DNA of 64,000 nt from WTFY01 sp965214675 (GTDB lineage Bacteria; Pseudomonadota; Gammaproteobacteria; UBA4575), in the NCBI GenBank assembly GCA_965214675.1, contig OZ243969.1, positions 310,001-374,000 of the forward strand. Direction: 5' to 3'. The stretch's first letter is position 1; every line of letters starts with the position of its first letter. The notes beneath the pieces are model-generated. The model had not been told where the DNA came from, ran no database searches, and worked only from the letters and a program-made list of their open reading frames with translations. Shown one piece after another: positions 19,045 through 27,556 of this stretch. The position numbers and the translations under genes are program-made.

Positions 19045-20337
19045 TCACTTGCCGGATCCGATTTCCTGGAAGGCACGGGCAGCCAGGTCAATGGTCGTCT
19101 CGATATCTTCCTGGGTGTGGGCGCTTGACATGAATCCTGCCTCATACGGTGAAGGTGCGAGATATACGCCCTCCTCCAGCATGGAGTGAAAAAAGGTGGT
19201 GAACTGGTGCAGGTTGCAGGCCGCCGCCTGGGCAAAATTTGTCACTTGTGCCTCTTCGCTGAAGAAGAGTCCGAACATGCCACAGACATGGTTCACGGCC
19301 AGGGGAATACGATGTTCCCTGGCTGCATCGTGGATGCCTTCCGCCAGCTGGACGGTCTTTCTGCGCAACTGGTCATAAAAGCCTCGTTCTGAAGTCAGCT
19401 CGAGGGTGACCAGACCCGCCATCATGGATACGGGATTGCCGGACAGGGTGCCGGCCTGGTAGACCGGACCCTCCGGTGCCAGGGATTCCATGATTCTTCG
19501 CTCGCCCCCCAGGGCGCCCACCGGCATTCCCCCGCCGAGGACCTTCCCCAGGGTGGTCAGGTCGGGGATGACCTTGTAGAGCTGCTGTGCACCCCCCGCA
19601 GCCACTCGAAACCCGGTCATGACTTCATCGAAAATCAAAATCGCCTTGTATTCCGAGCATAGCTTTCGCAGGCCGTGCAGGAACCCTTTTACAGGGGGAA
19701 TGCAGCCCATGTTGCCTGCAACCGGTTCAACAATGACGCAGGCAATTTCTTCACCCGAATTATCGAAGGCCTGCTGTACCGCATCGAGGTCATTGTAGGT
19801 CAGCGTGATCGTGTGTTCTGCGAGTTGCGAGACCACTCCGGGCGAACTGGGCACACCCAGTGTCAGGGCACCTGAACCGGCTTTGACCAGAAGCGAGTCC
19901 CCATGCCCGTGGTAGCTGCCCTCGAACTTGACGATTTTGTCCCGCCCCGTGTGGCCTCTGGCCAGTCGGATGGCGCTCATGGTCGCTTCCGTGCCGGAAT
20001 TGACCATACGCACCAGGTCCACCGACTCGATACGCTCACAGACTTTCCTGGCCAGCTCCGTCTCGATTTCAGTCGGTGTACCAAAGCTCAGCCCGTGCTC
20101 GGCCGTTTGCTGCACTGCTTCCACGACCTTGGGGTGCGCATGGCCCAGGATCATCGGACCCCAGGAGCCGACGTAATCGATGTACTTCTTGTCCTGGGTA
20201 TCGTACATATGCGCGCCATCGCCACGCTTGAAAAACACCGGTGTCCCACCGACGGCCTTGAATGCACGCACAGGGGAATTGACGCCTCCCGGTATGTACC
20301 GTAGGGCTTCATCGAATGCCTGTTTTGAGGTGGTCAT
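19045..20337 (-). CDS. hemL: Glutamate-1-semialdehyde 2,1-aminomutase
   Basis: This PLP enzyme makes 5-aminolevulinate from glutamate semialdehyde, the C5 route to haem. It has 430 residues, the usual length. The N-terminus contains PGGVNSPVRAF. The cofactor aspartate is in IFDEVMTGFR near residue 245, and the PLP lysine is in LGKVLGGGMPVGALGG near residue 273. It lies 46 bases downstream of thiE on the same strand, and the two are often neighbours in gammaproteobacteria. hemJ for a later haem step is at 27113-27532. Confidence 0.97.
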   Translation of the reverse strand: MTTSKQAFDEALRYIPGGVNSPVRAFKAVGGTPVFFKRGDGAHMYDTQDKKYIDYVGSWGPMILGHAHPKVVEAVQQTAEHGLSFGTPTEIETELARKVCERIESVDLVRMVNSGTEATMSAIRLARGHTGRDKIVKFEGSYHGHGDSLLVKAGSGALTLGVPSSPGVVSQLAEHTITLTYNDLDAVQQAFDNSGEEIACVIVEPVAGNMGCIPPVKGFLHGLRKLCSEYKAILIFDEVMTGFRVAAGGAQQLYKVIPDLTTLGKVLGGGMPVGALGGERRIMESLAPEGPVYQAGTLSGNPVSMMAGLVTLELTSERGFYDQLRRKTVQLAEGIHDAAREHRIPLAVNHVCGMFGLFFSEEAQVTNFAQAAACNLHQFTTFFHSMLEEGVYLAPSPYEAGFMSSAHTQEDIETTIDLAARAFQEIGSGK

Positions 20338-20383
20338 CAGGTGCTTCTGTTTGTGTGTATGGCTATCCGGGTTTCAGTCAGGG

Positions 20384-21016
20384 TCATGAGGCTGCGAAAA
20401 ATGGCTGCATCAGGGCCAGGTAGTGTTGTGCCGACTGGCCTGGTGAGGGCGCAGAAAAAATACCGCTGATAACGGCAATCATATCCGCCCCGGCGTGGAG
20501 CAAAGGTACCATGTTATCCGGTGTGATGCCTCCAATGGCGCAGACCGGGATCTCAAGGTCGCGCTTGGTACGCGTAATCAGTTCAACCCCGGCACGGGGT
20601 GCTGAAGGCTTGCTGGGAGAGGCAAAGAAACTCCCGAATGCGATGTAGGTAGCGCCCTTTTCAACGGCCTGGACGGCATTCTCGTAGCGGTTGTAACAGG
20701 ATACGCCGATCATCTTGTCAGCCCCCAGAAGGGTACGGGCTTGTGACACCTCAAGGTCGTCTTTCCCCAGGTGGACGCCGTCGGCATCCACGACCCTGGC
20801 CAGCTCGACATCATCGTTGATCAGCAAAAGGCTGGCATGCTGCCTCGTCGCAAGCCTCAGTTGGCGGGCAATTCGGGTACGCTCCTCCGGGTCATTGATT
20901 TTGTCCCTGTATTGGATGATCCGCACACCTGCAAGCAATACACTCTGGACACTGTCAAAGAAATCGTGGGCACCGGTGTGCTGCACATCTGCAATCGCAT
21001 AGAGCCCCTGTAACAT
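20384..21016 (-). CDS. thiE: Thiamine phosphate synthase
   Basis: ThiE joins HMP pyrophosphate to the thiazole phosphate. It has 210 residues from ATG 21016 (MLQGLYAIAD); a longer frame to 21073 lacks family similarity at its start. TIM-barrel signatures are RIIQYRDK, LLINDDVELA, ADGVHLGKDD, IGVSCYN and the phosphate-binding AIGGITPDN. No TPP riboswitch is visible upstream. thiD, its usual neighbour, is about 2.8 kb away, separated by a MMPL exporter on the other strand. Confidence 0.94.
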   Translation of the reverse strand: MLQGLYAIADVQHTGAHDFFDSVQSVLLAGVRIIQYRDKINDPEERTRIARQLRLATRQHASLLLINDDVELARVVDADGVHLGKDDLEVSQARTLLGADKMIGVSCYNRYENAVQAVEKGATYIAFGSFFASPSKPSAPRAGVELITRTKRDLEIPVCAIGGITPDNMVPLLHAGADMIAVISGIFSAPSPGQSAQHYLALMQPFFAAS

Positions 21017-21371
21017 GTGTATTGTGACTTTTTGAAGGGATCGCCCTGACAGGCGGGTGTCTGCCGCTTGCAAGGTTTATCGGTCTATATTCAAGCACAC
21101 TTCACGGGGCTATCCTAGCGAGCAGGCCAATAATCCGGGAGGCGATGGGCAGGGCAGGATTCAAAGCCGGAAACGTTCACGGGTCCCTGCCTGGGGTATA
21201 CTCGATGTGCGAAATCTCCTGGTTTTGGTGCTCGCCGGTTTTGTACCCTGTTCGTGCAGGACCCCAGCGGGCATTCAGTCTTTTCATTATGTCTGAGTCA
21301 CAAGAGGATGCACCTCATGTCAACACTGTCAGGGACGGTCATGGCGTCCGGATAGCCGCCGAGGTGCAGCA
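21017..21371. other. Intergenic region between thiE and the MMPL exporter gene
   Basis: This 355-base divergent region has no clear gene. Two short plus-strand frames are worth noting. One begins near GTG 21207 and reads a 29-residue hydrophobic, lipoprotein-like peptide. The other begins at ATG 21289 and reads 28 residues, ending in a TGA that overlaps the exporter's ATG at 21372. Such overlap usually marks a translated upstream gene, so this may be the remnant of a longer gene or a leader peptide. GGTATACTC near 21195 could be a -10 region, but no matching -35 stands out. Confidence 0.4.
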
Positions 21372-23678
21372 ATGAAAGGGCGTAGTGCCGACAATTATCA
21401 GCATCTGGAATCTTGGGTTACCCTGGTTCTGCGCCATCGCTGGTGGGTCATTGCCTGTGCCACCGTGCTTTCGCTGGTCATGGCGGTCGGCGTCATCTTT
21501 ATCGGCGTAACCAATGACTACCGCATACTGTTTGATGAGGGCAACCCGCAACTGGCTGCCCTGGATACGCTCAGAGACACCTATTCCACGTCCGATCGTG
21601 TATTGATTGCAGTCGCGCCCCGGCAGGGTCAAATATTCTCGCGTAAAGTACTGGGCGCACTTGAAGAACTGACGGAGACGGCATGGAAAACGCCGTATGC
21701 AAGCCGTGTGGACTCGCTCACCAACTATTTGCATAGTGAGGCATTCGGCGATGAACTGGTCGTCGCACCACTGGTCGAGGATGCACATTCGTTAAGTGAT
21801 GCCGACCTGGCCCGGGCGAAGGCCATCGCACTCGGCATGAGTGAACTGACCGGACGGATGGTTTCCCACGAAGGGCATGTCGGCGGTGTATTGATCAACT
21901 TCGTATTGCCGGACGAGCCGGACAAGGCCATTGTCGAGATCACCGATCATCTCAGTGAAGTGCTGGACCAGGCGCACGCGATCTACCCGGATATCGATTT
22001 CTACATGACCGGCAGCATCGTCATGAACCGCGCGTTCGCCGATGCCACCAAGGACGACCTTCTGCGGCTTTCACCTATTGTGTTCACGGTCATCGTGGCC
22101 GTTTCGGTGCTCCTTTTACGGTCCGTATTCTGTACGCTTGCCATCATGATCATGACCCTGTTTGTGATCAGCACTGCGACGGGCTTTGCGGGCTGGATGG
22201 GTACGGTATTCAGCCCCGGTAACGCCGGTATGCCGATTATCGTCATGACCGTTACGGTCGCCCATTCCATCCATATAGTAACCGGGGTACTGGCGGCGAT
22301 GAGGCGTGGCCTTGGCAGGAACGAGGCCATCATCGCGTCCCTTAGAATCAATGCCTATCCCGTATTTCTGACCTCTCTGACCACGGCGATCGGGTTTCTC
22401 AGCCTGAATGCTGCGGATTCGCCACCCTTTCGCAGCCTCGGCAATTTCGTTGCGTTTGGTATTTTCTGGGCGTTCGTCTATTCCATGACACTGCTGCCGG
22501 CATTACTGTCGGTGCTGCCCTTGCGGACTGTGAAGGCGATTCGCCTGGGGTTCTTCGATCGCCTCGCCGACTTTGTCATTGCACGAAGGAAATTCCTGTT
22601 CTGGTTTTTGGGCCTGACAACGCTTGCGCTGATCTCGGGCATCCCGCGCAATGAACTCACGGATAACTGGACCGAGTATTTTGATGAGCGTTATGAACTG
22701 CGTCTTGCCACGGACTTTGTCATCGAAAACCTGAGCGGCCTCGACATCCTGGAATATTCGTTCGATGCAGGGCGCGAGGGTGGCATCACGGATCCGGAGT
22801 ACCTGCATATGCTGAATGCCTTTGCCGACTGGTACCGTCAGCAACCGGAAGTGACCAACGTGCAGGCCTTCTCGGATGTCATGAAACGCCTGAACCGGAA
22901 CATGCACGGCGACGACCCCGACTTTTACCGGTTGCCGGAAAGCCCGGAGCTGGCTGCACAGTACCTGCTGTTATACGAGCTGTCCTTGCCCGAGGGAGCC
23001 AACCTCCGCGACCGCATCAATATGGGCCAATCGGCCACGCGCGTGACCGTCATGGCCCAGAATATGTCCACCCGGACCCTGCGCAAGCTCGATGACCGTG
23101 CCCAGGCCTGGCTGGGTGTGAATTTTCCCGAGGTGAGCGCGCAGGCCTCCGGCATCAGCATGATCTTTGCCTACATTACCGAACGCAATATCGACAGCAT
23201 GATCAAGGGCACGATGATCGCCATGGCCCTTATCTCACTGCTGCTGGTGCTGGCTTTCAGGAGTGTGCGCCTGGGCCTCGTCAGCCTCCTGCCAAATTTC
23301 CTGCCGGTGGGCATGAGCTTCGGATTGTGGGGCTACCTGGTGGGTTATGTGGGTCTTGCCTCCTCGGTCGTCGCGGCCATCGTTCTTGGAATCGTCGTGG
23401 ATGACACGATTCATTTCCTGACCAAGTACTTGAAAGCCCGCCGCGAAGGATGCCGGGCTGCAGAGGCGGTACGGGCCTCCTTCAATACGGTAGGCCAGGC
23501 GCTGTGGACCACGACCGCGGTACTGGCGGCCGGTTTCCTGGTGTTCTCCACGTCCGGGTTCGAGCCGAGCTGGGGCCTTGGCATGCTGGTGGCCATCACC
23601 ATCAGCTTTGCGCTGGTGACGGACTTCCTGCTTCTCCCCACCTTGCTGATAGCCATGGACCGCAGGAAATCGCACTGA
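21372..23678 (+). CDS. MMPL/RND-superfamily exporter
   Basis: This inner-membrane transporter of 768 residues has the duplicated RND plan. TM1 is near residues 25-47, followed by a soluble domain to about residue 230 and five TM helices at about 235-390. A second half follows, with TM7 near 405-425, a soluble domain to about 610 and five more helices to the end. Each half has the sterol-sensing-like helix bundle (TVTVAHSIHIVTG; VLGIVVDDTIHFLTKYLKARREG). The paired acidic residues in GIVVDDTIHF are the likely proton-relay equivalent. The substrate is unknown; related proteins move lipids or hopanoids. It sits on the opposite strand between thiE and thiD. Confidence 0.9.
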   Translation: MKGRSADNYQHLESWVTLVLRHRWWVIACATVLSLVMAVGVIFIGVTNDYRILFDEGNPQLAALDTLRDTYSTSDRVLIAVAPRQGQIFSRKVLGALEELTETAWKTPYASRVDSLTNYLHSEAFGDELVVAPLVEDAHSLSDADLARAKAIALGMSELTGRMVSHEGHVGGVLINFVLPDEPDKAIVEITDHLSEVLDQAHAIYPDIDFYMTGSIVMNRAFADATKDDLLRLSPIVFTVIVAVSVLLLRSVFCTLAIMIMTLFVISTATGFAGWMGTVFSPGNAGMPIIVMTVTVAHSIHIVTGVLAAMRRGLGRNEAIIASLRINAYPVFLTSLTTAIGFLSLNAADSPPFRSLGNFVAFGIFWAFVYSMTLLPALLSVLPLRTVKAIRLGFFDRLADFVIARRKFLFWFLGLTTLALISGIPRNELTDNWTEYFDERYELRLATDFVIENLSGLDILEYSFDAGREGGITDPEYLHMLNAFADWYRQQPEVTNVQAFSDVMKRLNRNMHGDDPDFYRLPESPELAAQYLLLYELSLPEGANLRDRINMGQSATRVTVMAQNMSTRTLRKLDDRAQAWLGVNFPEVSAQASGISMIFAYITERNIDSMIKGTMIAMALISLLLVLAFRSVRLGLVSLLPNFLPVGMSFGLWGYLVGYVGLASSVVAAIVLGIVVDDTIHFLTKYLKARREGCRAAEAVRASFNTVGQALWTTTAVLAAGFLVFSTSGFEPSWGLGMLVAITISFALVTDFLLLPTLLIAMDRRKSH

Positions 23679-23775
23679 GCCGAGGGTCCCTTTCCCTGTA
23701 CTCTTCGCTACATCCAGCGGGTTCATGCAAGGCGCCTGGCTGGGGGGTTTGTCCGCCTGCGTTGTTCCCGGCGGT

Positions 23776-24570
23776 TTATTTGGCCCAGTAGTAGCGGTTG
23801 GGAATCTTTTGTCCTTTTCCGAATGGATGCGCAGCTTGCAGGCATTTCCAGGTGAAATCCTGTGCCTGGTAGATGGCGGACAGTACTTCTTGTCCGTGCG
23901 CCAGCAATCCGGCAATGGCGGCAGCCAGTGTGCAGCCCGAGCCATGGAACTGCCCGGGCAGACGCGGCCATGCATGGGAGTTGAGCATGCGGTGGTTGGC
24001 ATACAGGGTATTGTGGACCTGCTGTGCGTCTTTCTTGACATCCGTGACCAGCACGTAGTGTGCACCGTGTTCCAACACCGCCATGGCGCAGGCCTCCAGC
24101 GTATCGCCCTCCGGTGCCAGCATTTTCAATTCAAGGCTGTTGGGCGTGATCACGTTGACCAGGGGGGTGAGCAGCGCATTGATGGCGTGGACCACCCCAT
24201 CGTCCGCCAGGCGCTTGCCTCCACCGGCACGGATCACGGGGTCCAGCACAACCGGCATTTCCGGGTGGTCCATGAGCAGTGCGTGTATAGCGGCTGCGGT
24301 TTCAACGCTGCCGACCAATCCGATCTTGATGGCTGCGATGTCCATATCCTCGAGCACGGCGCGCGCCTGCTCGATAATGATGCGTTCATCAATTTGTAGA
24401 GTCTTCTGCACATTGATAGTATTTTGAACCGTGATTGAAGTGATCACCGGTGCGGCATGGCAGCCCAAGCTCGCCAGTGTTTCAATATCAGCCTGTATGC
24501 CTGCCCCGCCTGTCGGGTCTGAGCCTGACATCGCCATCACGACGGGGGCCAATGCAGTGTTTCCAGCCAT
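23776..24570 (-). CDS. thiD: Hydroxymethylpyrimidine (phosphate) kinase
   Basis: ThiD phosphorylates HMP and HMP-P to the pyrophosphate used by ThiE. It is a 264-residue ribokinase-fold protein. The N-terminal block is AMSGSDPTGGAGIQADI, the substrate lid segment is TVQNT, and the ATP/anion-hole motif is FHGSGCTLAAAIAG near residue 215 in place of the usual DTxGxGD. No ThiE domain is fused. It diverges from the rubredoxin gene with only 25 bases between the starts, so the two promoters must overlap. Confidence 0.94.
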   Translation of the reverse strand: MAGNTALAPVVMAMSGSDPTGGAGIQADIETLASLGCHAAPVITSITVQNTINVQKTLQIDERIIIEQARAVLEDMDIAAIKIGLVGSVETAAAIHALLMDHPEMPVVLDPVIRAGGGKRLADDGVVHAINALLTPLVNVITPNSLELKMLAPEGDTLEACAMAVLEHGAHYVLVTDVKKDAQQVHNTLYANHRMLNSHAWPRLPGQFHGSGCTLAAAIAGLLAHGQEVLSAIYQAQDFTWKCLQAAHPFGKGQKIPNRYYWAK

Positions 24571-24595
24571 TACTTGTGGATAAGGTAAAGGGTCA

Positions 24596-24766
24596 ATGCA
24601 GTATAGAACATATATGTGTGTGATTTGTGGATGGGTCTATGACGAACGCGACGGAGCACCTGATGAGGGGATTGCCGCAGGTACCCGATGGGAGGACATT
24701 CCCCTGAACTGGTGTTGTCCCGAGTGCGGGGCGATGAAAGATGACTTCCAGATGATCGAGGTTTAG
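24596..24766 (+). CDS. Rubredoxin
   Basis: This is a 56-residue one-iron electron carrier. It was found by reading the frame from ATG 24596 to TAG 24764-24766. The two cysteine pairs that hold Fe(Cys)4 are MCVICGWVYDE (Cys8 and Cys11) and NWCCPECGAM, where the CPxCG pair is the ligand pair and the preceding Cys is extra. The aromatic core residues (Tyr/Trp after the first pair, Trp before the second, Phe near the end) are in place. In many gammaproteobacteria a rubredoxin gene lies beside thiD-thiE-hemL, as here. Its stop overlaps the convergent aldolase stop. Confidence 0.93.
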   Translation: MQYRTYMCVICGWVYDERDGAPDEGIAAGTRWEDIPLNWCCPECGAMKDDFQMIEV

Positions 24767-25323
24767 CGGCGCGTACCGATCTGGCGTGCCAGGTGTGCAA
24801 TTTTTGCGGACTGCTCGAGTGAGCAGGTCCATTTGTAGGCCAGGTCCAGTGACGAAGCACAGGCATAGACCCCGTGACCACGGGTGACGGTGATGCAGTG
24901 CTTCTGCAGGGTGTCGGCGACCACCTGCGGTGCCTGCTCGCCGTAACTGGAAAAGGGAATGTTATGGACCGGGACTTTCGGAAAATACAGCTGCCCTTCG
25001 AAATCCTCAGGTACAAACTCCTTGCCGTCCAGGGTGACTGCGATCGTGTAGGGCCCATGGCTGTGCAGCACTGCACGCGCATCGGGATTTTTACGGTAGA
25101 CCTCGATATGCAGTGCGGCATCGAATGAAGCTTTTTCACCTGCCGCGGCATTCATTTCGCAGGCGATGAGGTCGCCGGCTTGCAGGGTGTCTGCACAGGC
25201 ACCCGAGGGCGTAATCCATACCGTGTCATCCTCGCGAAAGGAGGCGTTGCCGCTGTGCGAGTCGTTGTATCCGTACTGGCGAAGCCAGGAATAATAGGCC
25301 ACCAGTTTTTCTTTCGTGCACAT
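24763..25323 (-). CDS. Class II aldolase/adducin family protein
   Basis: This is a zinc-dependent aldolase-fold protein of 186 residues. The metal site is visible as the HSHGPY pair near residue 93 with a third His in RGHGVYACASS near residue 149. The preceding HIEVY supplies the family Glu. The N-terminal GNASFR anion-binding loop is also typical. Substrates in the family include fuculose-1-phosphate, ribulose phosphates and methylthioribulose-1-phosphate; I cannot choose among them. It is divergent from a PfkB kinase with 117 bases between, which suggests a small sugar-phosphate or nucleoside salvage unit. Confidence 0.85.
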   Translation of the reverse strand: MCTKEKLVAYYSWLRQYGYNDSHSGNASFREDDTVWITPSGACADTLQAGDLIACEMNAAAGEKASFDAALHIEVYRKNPDARAVLHSHGPYTIAVTLDGKEFVPEDFEGQLYFPKVPVHNIPFSSYGEQAPQVVADTLQKHCITVTRGHGVYACASSLDLAYKWTCSLEQSAKIAHLARQIGTRR

Positions 25324-25440
25324 GGATTCGAAGGTGAATTTGTTTTATTGTCGATACGAATTTTGCAACCATCACCCAGGCGGACATCTCAACATGGATA
25401 AACAGCGCCCACTTTTGCAACGCATGCAAGGAGATTTCTG

Positions 25441-26373
25441 ATGTCGGCCCTGATTTGTGGCTCTCTTGCCTACGATACCATCATGGTATTTCCGGGTCGA
25501 TTCAAGGAACACATCCTGCCGGACAAGGTGCATATCCTGAATGTTTCATTCATGGTCCCGCAGATACGCCGTGAATTCGGAGGATGCGCAGGCAATATCG
25601 CCTACAACCTGGATTTGCTGGGCGGTGAAGGCTACATCATGGCGACTGCAGGCCAGGACTTTGAACCCTACAGCGAATGGCTCGAACAGCGCGGCATCAG
25701 CCAGCGCTACATCAGGAAAATCCCGGACGAATACACCGCGCAGGCCTTTGTCACGACGGACCTTGACGACAACCAGATCACTGCGTTCCACTCGGGCGCC
25801 ATGAACAGTTCGCATGAAAATGATGTACCTGGTGATGCGGGCATCAGCATTGCGATCATTTCTCCGGATGGCAAGGAGGGCATGGTGCAGCATGCCAGCC
25901 AGTGTCACGGAGCCGGAATCCCGTTCATTTTTGATCCCGGGCAGGGAATGCCCATGTTCAACGGCGATGAACTGCTAGCGATGGTCGAGCAGGCCAGTTA
26001 TATCTGCCTGAACGACTATGAGTCCGAATTGCTGCAGGAGCGCACCGGTCTGGGGGTCAAGCAGATTGCCGGACAGGTGGAGGCCATGGTGGTGACCTAT
26101 GGGAGCAAAGGTTCTGTCATCCACGCAGATGGCGCCAGCATCGAGGTTCCGGCCGTCTGGGCCGGCTCGGTGCAGGATCCTACCGGGTGTGGAGATGCCT
26201 ATCGCGGCGGACTGCTGTTCGGGCTGATGAAGGGCCTGGACTGGGAGGTGAGTGGGCGAATCGCAGCGCTGATCAGCGCGATCAAGGTGGCGCATCCGGG
26301 CACCCAGAACCACTCCATCACCCTGGATGCGTTCAAGGAACGCTTTGAGGAGGAGTTCGGCTACGTATTCTAG
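25441..26373 (+). CDS. PfkB family carbohydrate/nucleoside kinase
   Basis: This is a ribokinase-fold kinase of 310 residues. The first PfkB signature is GGCAGNIAYNLDLLGG near residues 47-62. The second, with the catalytic Asp and anion hole, is DPTGCGDAYRGG near residues 250-261. The overall sequence resembles the bacterial adenosine-kinase-like branch more than fructokinases, but the substrate is inferred only. GCAAGGAG just upstream is a good ribosome binding site. It diverges from the class II aldolase gene. Confidence 0.88.
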   Translation: MSALICGSLAYDTIMVFPGRFKEHILPDKVHILNVSFMVPQIRREFGGCAGNIAYNLDLLGGEGYIMATAGQDFEPYSEWLEQRGISQRYIRKIPDEYTAQAFVTTDLDDNQITAFHSGAMNSSHENDVPGDAGISIAIISPDGKEGMVQHASQCHGAGIPFIFDPGQGMPMFNGDELLAMVEQASYICLNDYESELLQERTGLGVKQIAGQVEAMVVTYGSKGSVIHADGASIEVPAVWAGSVQDPTGCGDAYRGGLLFGLMKGLDWEVSGRIAALISAIKVAHPGTQNHSITLDAFKERFEEEFGYVF

Positions 26374-26390
26374 TGCTGCCCAAAGGACCG

Positions 26391-27047
26391 TCAGGACTTG
26401 AGGCTGATCCGCTCCCAATCGTTCTCGATCGCATGCTCCGTCAGTTTCTTGTCCGCGTCCACGGCGATGGGGTGTTCGACGATTTCAAGCAGTGGCAGGT
26501 CATTGTAGGAGTCGGTGTAAAAATAACTGCCCTGCAAACTCATTGAGCGTGACTGTGCCCACTGCCTCGCCCGGGTAATCTTGCCTTCACCAAAGCACGG
26601 GATGCCTTCAACTTCACCCGTGAACTCACCCTCCTGGCGCACAAGTTCGGTGGCAATCAGATCCTCGACCCGCAGGAGCTCACTGATGGGTTGGGTGATG
26701 AACCGGTTGGTGGATGTGATGATCACCGGCAGATCACCAGCCTCCCGGTGGCGCTCGATCAGTTCATGGGCCCTGGGCTTGACCATGGGCCGGATGCGGA
26801 TCTCGATGAACCGGGCGCGCCACTGGCACAACTCGGCGTAGGCATTCTCCGCCAGCGGCTTTAATGCAAAGTCGAGGAATTCCATGACGTCGAAGGCACC
26901 CGCCAGGTAATCGTGGTAAAACCGCTCATTCTCTTTTTCATAAAAGGCGCGGTCCACCTTGCCGGTGAGACTCAGAAAGCGCCCCCATTCATAGTCGCTG
27001 TCCCCGTCCAGCAGGGTTTCATCCAGATCAAGAAAAACGAGTGCCAT
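26391..27047 (-). CDS. HAD-superfamily phosphatase, subfamily IB
   Basis: This is a SerB-like phosphohydrolase of 218 residues from ATG 27047; four extra residues to 27059 are not needed. Motif I is FLDLDETLL with the nucleophile Asp intact, motif II is the Thr in ITSTNRF, and motif III/IV is Lys in GEGKITRARQ with FYTDSYNDLPLLE. The helical cap lies between about residues 25 and 85. The family includes phosphoserine phosphatases and related enzymes; the substrate is not determined. It converges on the PfkB kinase gene, 17 bases away. Confidence 0.87.
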   Translation of the reverse strand: MALVFLDLDETLLDGDSDYEWGRFLSLTGKVDRAFYEKENERFYHDYLAGAFDVMEFLDFALKPLAENAYAELCQWRARFIEIRIRPMVKPRAHELIERHREAGDLPVIITSTNRFITQPISELLRVEDLIATELVRQEGEFTGEVEGIPCFGEGKITRARQWAQSRSMSLQGSYFYTDSYNDLPLLEIVEHPIAVDADKKLTEHAIENDWERISLKS

Positions 27048-27112
27048 GGCAAGAATCACATACGGGTACGGGGTGTCGTATTCCAGGCGTTGAGTTCAGA
27101 TGCCGCTGTGCC

Positions 27113-27532
27113 TCAGAAGGGTTTGACCACGACGAGTATGACAATGGCGACCAGGGCCAGCACGGGCACTTCATTGAACCAGCGGTACCAGACATGGGAG
27201 CGGGAGTTTCTCTCTTCCCTGAAGGTCTTCAGGATAACACCGCACCAGACGTGGTAGAGGATCAGGAAGGCGACCAGGGCCAGCTTTGCGGCCATCCACC
27301 CGGTATGCAGGAACTCCGGCACGTAATGCAGCAGGGCGATGCCGAACAGGATGGCCAGCACCGCACTCGGCGTCATGATGCCCCGGAAAAGCTTGCGTTC
27401 CATGAGCTTGAACCGTTCCAGGCTGGTCCGGTCCGTTGACATCGCATGGTAGACAAACAGTCGCGGCAGGTAGAACAGCCCCGCAAACCAGGTGGTCATG
27501 AACACAATGTGAAAGGCCTTGATCCAGAGCAT
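27113..27532 (-). CDS. hemJ: Protoporphyrinogen oxidase HemJ
   Basis: HemJ is the membrane-bound, probably haem-containing oxidase that converts protoporphyrinogen IX to protoporphyrin IX. It has 139 residues and four hydrophobic helices. Signatures are WIKAFHIVFMTTWFAGLFYLPR at the N-terminus with the conserved His, GWMAAKLALVAFLILYH in the middle, and RWFNEVPVLALVAIVILVVVKP at the end. The haem pathway also has hemL in this window. It follows the ClC gene on the same strand, 24 bases away. Confidence 0.92.
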   Translation of the reverse strand: MLWIKAFHIVFMTTWFAGLFYLPRLFVYHAMSTDRTSLERFKLMERKLFRGIMTPSAVLAILFGIALLHYVPEFLHTGWMAAKLALVAFLILYHVWCGVILKTFREERNSRSHVWYRWFNEVPVLALVAIVILVVVKPF

Positions 27533-27556
27533 GCCGGGTATCTCGTATCTTCGTCG

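Noticed and set aside
20984..21371. TPP riboswitch upstream of thiE
   Set aside because: The conserved CTGAGA and ACCTGATC...GNAGGGA blocks are not found on either strand.
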